24,073 nt of DNA from a virus. The stretch lies in IMG/VR virus record IMGVR_UViG_3300047409_000435, positions 1 to 24,073 of that record. One strand, given 5' to 3'. Under the pieces are notes generated by a model, which saw only the letters and a list, made by a program, of their open reading frames with translations, made no database searches and was not told the DNA's origin. This document shows, in pieces, positions 7,359 through 12,978 of the stretch. The position numbers were made by a program, and so were the translations under genes. Positions within the stretch are counted from its first letter, which is position 1; each line of letters begins with the position of its first letter.

Positions 7359-7846
7359 GCGCGACCAGCATTGACACCGGGGCACGCTTCCTCGACGCGG
7401 TGGGCCTGACCGCGCGCCGCGTGATTGACGATGAGGATGTGGAGTGGCTGCGCGTCATCCGCAATACGTGCCGGGCAGGTTTCGCGCACGACACCGCGCC
7501 CATCTCCCACACGGCGCAGGAGCAGTGGTGGCGGGCGAATCAGGGCAACGTCATCGCCTACCTCTACCAGGAGACTGACGGGTTTGTGGTGGGGTATGGC
7601 GTCATCCGGCGGGACGCGGACGGCGTGTGGTGGTCATCGGTCGCGGTGCTGCCGGTCCACGGCGGGCACGGCTACGGCGGGGCCATCACCGCCCACGTCG
7701 TGCGCCAGTCGCCCACGGGCGTGACGCAGGGGCAAGCCCGCAAGGATAACCCGGCCGCATGTCGCCTCCACCACCAGCGCGACTGGGAGGTGGTGGGCGA
7801 TGACGGGCGGCTGCTCACGTTCCGGACGCGCGAGGTGCTGCCGTGA
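7355..7846 (+). CDS. GNAT-family N-acetyltransferase, sugar-modifying type
   Basis: The 163-residue product has the GNAT layout. An N-terminal segment VIRNTCRAGFAHDTAPISHTA (34-54) resembles the (R)N...I..EEQ..WW opening of sugar amino-acetyltransferases such as PseH and FdtC. Motif A is VAVLPVHGGHGYGGAI (96-111), containing the G-x-G-x-G acetyl-CoA pyrophosphate loop. Then comes NPAACRLHHQRDWEVV (132-147), the usual N-x-x-A-x-x-x-Y/H-x-x-x-G/D-F/W motif. It probably acylates an amino sugar made by the DegT-type enzyme two genes downstream. It overlaps both neighbours (ATGA and GTGA). A protein or antibiotic acetyltransferase cannot be excluded. Confidence 0.75.
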   Translation: MSATSIDTGARFLDAVGLTARRVIDDEDVEWLRVIRNTCRAGFAHDTAPISHTAQEQWWRANQGNVIAYLYQETDGFVVGYGVIRRDADGVWWSSVAVLPVHGGHGYGGAITAHVVRQSPTGVTQGQARKDNPAACRLHHQRDWEVVGDDGRLLTFRTREVLP

Positions 7847-8532
7847 CCACGCTGGCCGTCATCGTCCACAGCTTCAACCGGCCGCGGATGCTGCGCGAAT
7901 GCCTCATGTCGGTCGTGTCCGGGGGACCGGAGGCCATCGTCGTCGCCGACGACGGGAGCACGTTCGATGTCGCCGCGCTGTGCTGGGAGTTCGGCGCGCT
8001 CCTGGTGTCGGCCCCGCCGCTGACCGTGGACGAGCGGCTCGTCAGCGCGCGGCAGGGCACGCTCATCAACCGGGCACTGGGACTGGTGGAGCAGGAACTG
8101 GTCACGCATCTGTGCGACGACGACCTCCATCATCCCGGCTGGTACTTCTCGCTGCGCGCCTGGTTCGCCACGCACCCGGAGAGCGACTACGTGCGCGGGG
8201 ACTGGGGCGTGTTTGACGACGGCGACATGCTGGGCGACCGGATGTGCGCCTTCCCCGACCACCGCCGCGCGACGGCCGGCAACTTCGCCTATCGCACCAG
8301 CCTCGTCCGCGAGCGCGGCTGCGCCTGGCCGACCGGGGTGCAGGTCAACCTGGACGACCAATTCCTCTGGACGTTGAGCGCCTACGGCATCGACGTCTTC
8401 CGGCCGGTGACGGTTGGCTTCGCGGGCTGGCGCAGGGAACACCCGGCCATCGCCGGGGGCTACGCCAGCGGGTACGGCTTCAACCACCAGCGGGCGCGGG
8501 CGGTGCTGGACCGGGAGTTTTTGGAGAGCTAG
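7843..8532 (+). CDS. GT2 family glycosyltransferase
   Basis: This 229-residue protein has the standard GT-A signatures: LAVIVHSFNRPRMLRECLMS (4-23), VVADDGST (33-40) and the metal-binding CDDDL (91-95). The later acceptor region includes VNLDDQFLW. The start is GTG at 7843 overlapping the GNAT stop (GTGA). The stop TAG at 8530-8532 overlaps, by two bases, the stop of the leftward HNH gene. It should transfer one sugar unit from a nucleotide donor. Together with the shorter GT2 two genes upstream it could build a disaccharide, but order and specificity are inference. Confidence 0.82.
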   Translation: MTTLAVIVHSFNRPRMLRECLMSVVSGGPEAIVVADDGSTFDVAALCWEFGALLVSAPPLTVDERLVSARQGTLINRALGLVEQELVTHLCDDDLHHPGWYFSLRAWFATHPESDYVRGDWGVFDDGDMLGDRMCAFPDHRRATAGNFAYRTSLVRERGCAWPTGVQVNLDDQFLWTLSAYGIDVFRPVTVGFAGWRREHPAIAGGYASGYGFNHQRARAVLDREFLES

Positions 8533-9089
8533 ACATGTCTCCAGTTGACGTGGCGAATGATTGCGAGAATCGTCCCCGGCTTGACGCCATAGGCGCGTGC
8601 CAGCGCGGCCTGCGTCACGCCACCAGCCGCGTGCTGTTCACGGATGGCCGCGACATCGGCGGCGTTCAAGACGGCGTGGTTATTCCGTTCGCCCAGCGCC
8701 TGCCGTCCTTTGTTCGCGCAGTCGCGCATATTGTCCTGTTGGGTGCCAAGGAACAGGTGTTCGGGGCGCACGCAGGCGCGCACGTCGCACTTGTGCAAGA
8801 CCGAGAGTCCATCGGGGATAGCGCCGTTGGTCAACTCCCAGGCAACGCGGTGGGCAGCAAGATGCTTGTTGCCAAGGCGAAGTTTCCCGTAGCCGTGAAT
8901 GTTCCCCCCGCCGGTCCACAGCCAGCACTCGCCGGACGTATCGACATGCGACCAAAACCGTTCAGCGAGCGGACGGCGGCGCGCATCGTTGACGCATTGA
9001 CGCGAACAAAATTTCTGCGGATCGACGGCGCGACAAGAGAACTGGCGACCGCAATGCTGACAGGTGAGGGTGATACACTTGGCGGGCAT
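8529..9089 (-). CDS. Free-standing HNH homing endonuclease with Zn knuckles and HTH tail (copy 1)
   Basis: The 186-residue protein has N-terminal Cys motifs (CQHC at 10-13, FCSRQC at 27-32) and an HNH core: LAAHRVAWEL (78-87), SVLHKCDVRACVRPEHLFLGT (96-116) and DNMRDCANKGR, as in the HNH_3 group. A NUMOD-like helix-turn-helix follows (from about 140, LNAADVAAIREQ to GVKPGTILAIIRH). Such genes cut DNA lacking the insertion and spread by gene conversion. The ATG at 9089 is chosen over upstream starts because AAGGAGG (9098-9104 on the plus strand) sits eight bases before it. It is opposite in direction to the surrounding operon and has its own predicted promoter. Confidence 0.88.
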   Translation of the reverse strand: MPAKCITLTCQHCGRQFSCRAVDPQKFCSRQCVNDARRRPLAERFWSHVDTSGECWLWTGGGNIHGYGKLRLGNKHLAAHRVAWELTNGAIPDGLSVLHKCDVRACVRPEHLFLGTQQDNMRDCANKGRQALGERNNHAVLNAADVAAIREQHAAGGVTQAALARAYGVKPGTILAIIRHVNWRHV

Positions 9090-9126
9090 TCTGGGAACCT
9101 CCTTCGCAGGTTTCCGGGGGGCCATA

Positions 9127-9162
9127 CCGAGGGCGGTTGCCGCCGCGCCTCGGCTTTCTGTT
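9127..9162 (+). terminator. Terminator-like hairpin in the HNH copy 1 leader
   Basis: CCGAG (9127-9131) pairs with CTCGG (9149-9153), and GGCGG (9132-9136) pairs with CCGCC (9140-9144), with a TTG loop and a four-base bulge. On the plus strand it is followed by CTTTCTGTT, giving an intrinsic-terminator look. On the minus strand the same hairpin lies in the leader of the HNH mRNA. If active rightward, it would reduce transcription of the DegT and CgeB-like genes. Confidence 0.5.
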
Positions 9163-9168
9163 GCCCTA

Positions 9169-9177
9169 ATTTTACCA
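9169..9177 (-). promoter_or_regulatory. Extended -10 promoter for HNH copy 1
   Basis: Read leftward, TGGTAAAAT gives an extended -10 (TG-n-TAAAAT, one mismatch to TATAAT). The HNH start is about 80 bases downstream. No good -35 is visible, as is usual for extended -10 promoters. The second HNH gene has the same element (TGCTATAAT) in the same relative place, which strengthens both calls. Confidence 0.55.
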
Positions 9178-9192
9178 TGGGGGCGGGCTAAC

Positions 9193-10287
9193 ATGACGCC
9201 GCGCATAGATTTATTCAAGGTCAGGATGGCCCCCGACGCGCACGCGCGCGTGGCCGAGGTGCTGGCAAGTGGCTACATCGGCCAGGGGCCGCGCTGCGAG
9301 GAGTTCGAGCGCGCGTTCGGGGCGGTCGTCGGGGCGCACCAGCCGCCGCTCCTGCTCAACTCCTGCACCAGCGCCATCGACCTGGCGCTCCACCTCATCG
9401 GCGTCGGGCCGGGCGACGAGGTCATCAGCACGCCCATCACCTGCACCGCGACCAATAGCCCGGTGGTCACCAGGGGGGCGCGGCTGGTCTGGGCCGATGT
9501 GGACCCGTTGACGGGCAACATCGACCCGGCCGACGTGGACCGGAAGGTGACGGCAGACACGAAGGCCATCATCGCGGTCAACTGGGGTGGGCGGGAATGC
9601 GATTATGTCGGCCTCTACGGGTGGGACATCCCGATTATCGAGGACGCGGCACACGGCCCCTACCGTGTCGCTGGGGGGGGCGATTACCTGTGTTTCAGCT
9701 TCCAGGCGATTAAGCACCTCAGCCTCGGCGATGGCGGCGCACTCCTGAGCCACGAGGGCGACATGGCCCGCGCCAAGCTGCTCCGCTGGTACGGGCTTGA
9801 CCGGGAGAGCAGCGCCGATTTCCGGTGCGCCCAGAACATCACCGAGGTCGGCTACAAGTACCAGTCCAACGACATCGCGGCGGCCATCGGCCTCGCCAAT
9901 CTGCCGGGACTGCACACCGCCGTGACGCGCGGGCAGGACAACGCGCGGTGGTACTGCGACTGGCTGGCCGACCTCCCCGGCGTGACCGTGCCGCCGTATG
10001 ACCCCGGTTGTAGCTACTGGCTGATGACCATCCTCGTGGACGACCGGGCCGACTTCATGGTCCATCTCGGGCAGCGCGGCATCGCCACCAGTCAAGTCCA
10101 CGCGCGCAACGACAAACACGACGCCTTCCGGGCGGTGTCCACCGGCTGGCCGCTGCCGGGCGTGGACGCCTTCGACGCGCGCCAGGTGAGCATCCCGAAT
10201 GGCTGGTGGGTGTCCGACGCCGAGCGGGAGTACATCGCGCGGACGATTGCGGACTGGGCGCTCGCGCGGGACAGGAGGGCGGCATGA
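9193..10287 (+). CDS. DegT/DnrJ/EryC1-type PLP-dependent sugar aminotransferase
   Basis: This 364-residue enzyme has the full family pattern. GYIGQGPRCEEFERAF (28-43) is followed by the PLP phosphate region NSCTSAIDLALH (56-67), GDEVISTP with ADVDP (101-105), and IIEDAAHGP (148-156) with Asp151 for the pyridine nitrogen. SFQAIKHLSLGDGG (169-182) carries the Schiff-base Lys174, and YKYQSNDIAAAIG (221-233) follows. Family members convert a nucleotide-linked keto sugar to an amino sugar. With the nearby GNAT enzyme this would yield an N-acylated amino sugar; no dehydratase is in the window, so the keto sugar must come from the host or another locus. ATG 9193 matches the family N terminus (the longer frame adds unrelated residues). 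The stop overlaps the next start. Confidence 0.9.
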   Translation: MTPRIDLFKVRMAPDAHARVAEVLASGYIGQGPRCEEFERAFGAVVGAHQPPLLLNSCTSAIDLALHLIGVGPGDEVISTPITCTATNSPVVTRGARLVWADVDPLTGNIDPADVDRKVTADTKAIIAVNWGGRECDYVGLYGWDIPIIEDAAHGPYRVAGGGDYLCFSFQAIKHLSLGDGGALLSHEGDMARAKLLRWYGLDRESSADFRCAQNITEVGYKYQSNDIAAAIGLANLPGLHTAVTRGQDNARWYCDWLADLPGVTVPPYDPGCSYWLMTILVDDRADFMVHLGQRGIATSQVHARNDKHDAFRAVSTGWPLPGVDAFDARQVSIPNGWWVSDAEREYIARTIADWALARDRRAA

Positions 10288-11357
10288 ACCTCCTGATGGT
10301 CAACCCCGGCGCATCGTATGCGACTTTAGATGTCCACACAGGCTACCGCGACGCGCTGCGGGCGCAAGGCCACACCGTGCGCGAGTACCACCTCGACCAG
10401 CGCATCGACGATGTGGGGCTGTATCTGAAGTCGGTCTACCGCCGCAAGCGCCTCGGCGAGCCGCCGGCCGCGCTCGTCCTCACCAAAGCTTGCGCCGACA
10501 TCATCCCGCAGGCGCTCTACCACAGCGTCGATGGCGTCGTCATCATCAGCGGCATGTACTGCCACCCCGACACGCTGGTGCTGCTGCGGCGGGCGGGCGT
10601 GCCCACGGCGCTCATCTTGACCGAGTCGCCCTACGATGACGCCCAGCAGGCCCGCATCATCCCGTGGGCCGATGTCGTCTTCACGAACGAGCGCACCTCA
10701 GTCCCCGTGCTGCGCCAGGCCAACCCGAACACGCACTATCTCCCCCACGCGCACGACCCGGCCAAGCACCGCGCCGACCCGCAGCCGGGCGACGCGGCCG
10801 TGCCCGCCCATGACGTCCTCTTCATCGGCAGCATGTTCGAGGAGCGGGCGAACCTCCTGGGCGCGGTGGACTGGACCGGGCTGGACTTCGGCCTGTACGG
10901 CGAGTGCGGGATATTGCCCAGCCGCCACCGGCTCCGCAAGCACATCAAGGGCGGCATCGTCGCCAACGCGGTCGCCGCCGCCCTCTATCGCAAGGCGCGC
11001 ATCGCCATCAACCTCTACCGCACCTCGCGCGGGTTCGGCGTGGGTGTCGAGCACATCGACCACGCCGAGAGCCTGAGCCCGCGCATGGTGGAGCTGGCCG
11101 CGTGCGGCGCGTTCACCGTGTCGGAGCGGCGGGCCGAGAGCGACGAGGTGTTCGGCTGGATGGTGCCGACCTTCAGCACCGCGGCGGAACTCGGCGAGCG
11201 CATCCGCCACTACCTCGACCGCCCCGACGAGCGCGCCGCCCTGGCCGCCCGTCTCCCCGGCTGCGTGGCGGACCGGACCTTCGCCGCGCAGGCCGATGTT
11301 GTGGTGTCTACGCTCCGTGCCGCGTGGCAAGGAGCGGGCGCGATACGGAGCGCGTAG
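10284..11357 (+). CDS. CgeB-like GT-B glycosyltransferase
   Basis: The 357-residue protein has a first Rossmann-like lobe (LLMVNPGASY, 3-12; ALILTESPYDDA, 109-120) and a second lobe starting at HDVLFIGSMFEERANLL (176-192). It ends with the donor-site signature SLSPRMVELAACGAFTVSE (263-281) and a terminal EL..RIRHYLDRPDER segment, typical of the CgeB/glycosyltransferase family 1 group. AGGAGG (10273-10278) lies five bases before the ATG, which overlaps the aminotransferase stop. It is the last gene of the sugar block and is followed by the tail tube gene. Acceptor unknown; glycosylation of virion proteins fits the setting. Confidence 0.82.
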   Translation: MNLLMVNPGASYATLDVHTGYRDALRAQGHTVREYHLDQRIDDVGLYLKSVYRRKRLGEPPAALVLTKACADIIPQALYHSVDGVVIISGMYCHPDTLVLLRRAGVPTALILTESPYDDAQQARIIPWADVVFTNERTSVPVLRQANPNTHYLPHAHDPAKHRADPQPGDAAVPAHDVLFIGSMFEERANLLGAVDWTGLDFGLYGECGILPSRHRLRKHIKGGIVANAVAAALYRKARIAINLYRTSRGFGVGVEHIDHAESLSPRMVELAACGAFTVSERRAESDEVFGWMVPTFSTAAELGERIRHYLDRPDERAALAARLPGCVADRTFAAQADVVVSTLRAAWQGAGAIRSA

Positions 11358-11377
11358 GCGCAGAAAAGGAGACAACT

Positions 11378-11776
11378 GTGGCGAGATATCACGGAAAATC
11401 GGGTAGATTATACGCCAGCACGACCGGCACCGGCACCGCCGTCCCGGTTGCCTCGCTCTCGCACTGGTCGATTGACATGGCGACCGACACGGCCGAGACC
11501 ACCAGCTTCGGGGACACCAACAAGACCTATGTCCAGGGGCTACCCGACATCAGCGTGAGCTTCGAAGGGTTCTACGACGACGCCGACAGCACGATTTACA
11601 CGGCCTCGACCTCGACCGATGGGACCAAGTTGTACCTGTACATCTCCACGAACGCGGCCAGCAAGTACCTGTATGGCCCAGCCTGGCTGAACTTTTCCCT
11701 GGACACCCCGGTGGACGACGCCGTGAAGGTGTCGGGCTCGGCGGCGGCGAACGGTGCCTGGGGCATCAGGCTGTAG
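11378..11776 (+). CDS. Major tail protein (tail tube)
   Basis: This 132-residue protein is beta-rich and Thr/Ser-rich, with LSHWSIDMATDTAETTSFGD (27-46), GLPDISVSFEGFYDD and a C-terminal AWLNFSLDTPVDDAVKVSGS segment. This fits tail tube proteins of siphoviruses. Its position directly before the two-frame chaperone genes and the tape measure is diagnostic. The start is GTG at 11378 with AAAAGGAGA (11364-11372) upstream; no ATG nearby has a ribosome site. It is short for a tube protein and lacks an extra Ig-like domain. The first 30 codons are less GC-rich than the neighbouring genes. Confidence 0.75.
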   Translation: MARYHGKSGRLYASTTGTGTAVPVASLSHWSIDMATDTAETTSFGDTNKTYVQGLPDISVSFEGFYDDADSTIYTASTSTDGTKLYLYISTNAASKYLYGPAWLNFSLDTPVDDAVKVSGSAAANGAWGIRL

Positions 11777-11787
11777 GGGCGTGACCG

Positions 11788-12204
11788 ATGGTGGCAACGT
11801 ACATTGACGCGCATGACGACACGCTGGCGATTACGGCGACCGAGGACGGGCGGGTGCTCACCGCGCCCCGCCCGCCCGCCGTGCGCCGGATGCCCATCAA
11901 GACCGCGAACGTGGACCTCGGCGGCGAGTACGCGGGCTGGACGGCGACCGTCAGGACCAACGCGCCCTTCAGCAACTTCCTCGCCCTCACCCGGCTCAAT
12001 GCCGACGACGGGCAGGCGGCGCTGCGGGCGCTGGGGGAAATCTACGACCTCCTGCCCGCGCTCGTCCTCGCCTGGAACTTCGTGGACGAGGACGGCCGCC
12101 CGCTGCCGTGCGACCGTGAGGGGTTCGCCCACCTCCCGGCCGACCTGATGGTGGCGCTCATCGGCGCGGTGAACGGCGCGGGCGCGGACGACCCAAAAGG
12201 CTGA
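11788..12204 (+). CDS. Tail assembly chaperone, short form (gpG-like)
   Basis: The 138-residue product lies between tail tube and tape measure genes, the place of the lambda G gene. It starts with beta strands (YIDAHDDTLAITATEDGRV) and ends in a helical region (QAALRALGEIYDLLPALVLAW) before GADDPKG. The product should bind the tape measure protein during tail assembly. A frameshift site in the last codons lets a minority of ribosomes make the longer G-T form. The original reading frame stops at TGA 12202-12204, three bases after the slip site. Residue-level family similarity is weak; context and the frameshift site carry the call. Confidence 0.75.
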   Translation: MVATYIDAHDDTLAITATEDGRVLTAPRPPAVRRMPIKTANVDLGGEYAGWTATVRTNAPFSNFLALTRLNADDGQAALRALGEIYDLLPALVLAWNFVDEDGRPLPCDREGFAHLPADLMVALIGAVNGAGADDPKG

Positions 12205-12443
12205 GGAAGCCGCTGCGGGCCTTCTGGGAGGCGCAGCGGCGCGGGCGGTCGGGGGCGGGCTGCCCCTGGCCGTGGGCGCTGGTGCTGCTCGGGGAACGGT
12301 TCAAGGCATTGCCCTGGCACCTGGAGCGGGAACCAACCGACCGCGTGCTCTACTACGCCGGCCTCCTGGCGCTGGAGGGGGAGTATCGCGAGGACACGCG
12401 GGGGATGGAACCGGGCGAGGCGCTCTACGACCTGGACGAGTGA
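11788..12443 (+). CDS. Tail assembly chaperone, -1 frameshift fusion (gpGT-like)
   Basis: Slipping back one base on C-CCA-AAA (12192-12198) lets ribosomes bypass the stop at 12202 and read 81 more codons, to TGA at 12441-12443. The fusion would be about 218 residues: 137 from the short form, then RLRKPLRAFWEAQRRGR and a Trp/Leu-rich T domain ending ALYDLDE. The T part has no start codon or ribosome site of its own, yet reads as normal protein (PWPWALVLLGERFKALPWH), which supports frameshift expression. Lambda-type gpGT links tube and tape measure during tail assembly. A 9-bp stem-loop sits 10 bases after the slip site. Confidence 0.8.
12192..12240 (+). other. Programmed -1 frameshift signal
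   Basis: The heptamer CCCAAAA (12192-12198) is in the exact X-XXY-YYZ phase of the upstream frame (C CCA AAA). After a 10-base spacer, a perfect 9-bp stem GCCGCTGCG (12209-12217) with CGCAGCGGC (12232-12240) closes a 14-base loop. The zero-frame stop falls inside the spacer. All parts of a canonical frameshift site are present. Confidence 0.82.
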
Positions 12444-12453
12444 GGCGATGACG

Positions 12454-12885
12454 CTAGCGCATGTCCGCGATGGCCGCCTTGAACCTGTCGGCCTCGGCCT
12501 TCGCCAGGCCGCTGTTGAGTTGCACCAGCACGTTCCCGTTCGTGTAGACGTAGGGCGCGAACGCGGGGAACATGGCGTACCACTGCTCCATCGCGGCGCG
12601 GTCGGCGAGCGTGTCGAAGAAGAGGACTTGCCCGCCCTTCGGCGCGACGGACGGGATGGTGAAGTCGCGCCGGTCGGTGGCGACGTTCGGCGACAGCGCG
12701 GCCGGGTCGCGCGGCACGTACTGGACGTCGGTGATACCCAGCGGCGTCAGCGCCGTGACGACTTCGTCAACGGTGTACTTCCGGAACGTTGGGGTGGCGG
12801 TGGGGGCCGGTGTCCCGCACGCCACCAGGGCGAGCAGGGCGAGCAGGACGAGCGTGGCGGTGGTCATGGTAGACTGGCGGGACAT
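12454..12885 (-). CDS. Secreted lipoprotein, candidate superinfection-exclusion moron
   Basis: The 143-residue protein has a short N-terminal segment, a hydrophobic core (11-22) and the lipobox LVAC with lipidated Cys23. A Pro/Thr linker (PAPTATPT) follows, then a small alpha/beta domain: YTVDEVVTALTPLGI (37-51), QVLFFDTLADRAAMEQWYAM (86-105), YVYTNGNVLVQLNSGL (112-127). The ATG at 12885 has AGGGAGG (12894-12900 on the plus strand) eight bases upstream; Met7 is an alternative start. The gene is antisense between the chaperone and tape measure genes, ending 10 bases from the chaperone fusion stop. Phage lipoproteins of this kind are known to block injection by related phages (Ltp of TP-J34), but this one shows no recognisable similarity to Ltp. 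The exclusion role is inference. Confidence 0.8.
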   Translation of the reverse strand: MSRQSTMTTATLVLLALLALVACGTPAPTATPTFRKYTVDEVVTALTPLGITDVQYVPRDPAALSPNVATDRRDFTIPSVAPKGGQVLFFDTLADRAAMEQWYAMFPAFAPYVYTNGNVLVQLNSGLAKAEADRFKAAIADMR

Positions 12886-12928
12886 GGGGGCAACCTCCCT
12901 GTGTCGCGTCGGGGGTGTGACAGCACCG

Positions 12929-12958
12929 CCCGACATTTCATTTGTCGGCGCACAGTAT
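12929..12958 (-). promoter_or_regulatory. Likely promoter and palindrome for the lipoprotein gene
   Basis: Read leftward, TATACT (12953-12958 on the plus strand) is a good -10. Immediately downstream lies a perfect inverted repeat, CCGACA (12929-12934) with TGTCGG (12942-12947), spaced by seven bases. It could be an operator or a leader hairpin. No clear -35 is visible. The -10 lies less than 30 bases from the tape measure start, so the two genes share this short region. Confidence 0.45.
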
Positions 12959-12978
12959 AGCGCATTGAGGCCGGGAAC

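Noticed and set aside
8244-9191. Rightward open frame opposite HNH copy 1
   Set aside because: The leftward frame encodes a complete HNH endonuclease with a ribosome site; the rightward frame has no recognisable domain. The same applies to 19920-20567 opposite HNH copy 2.
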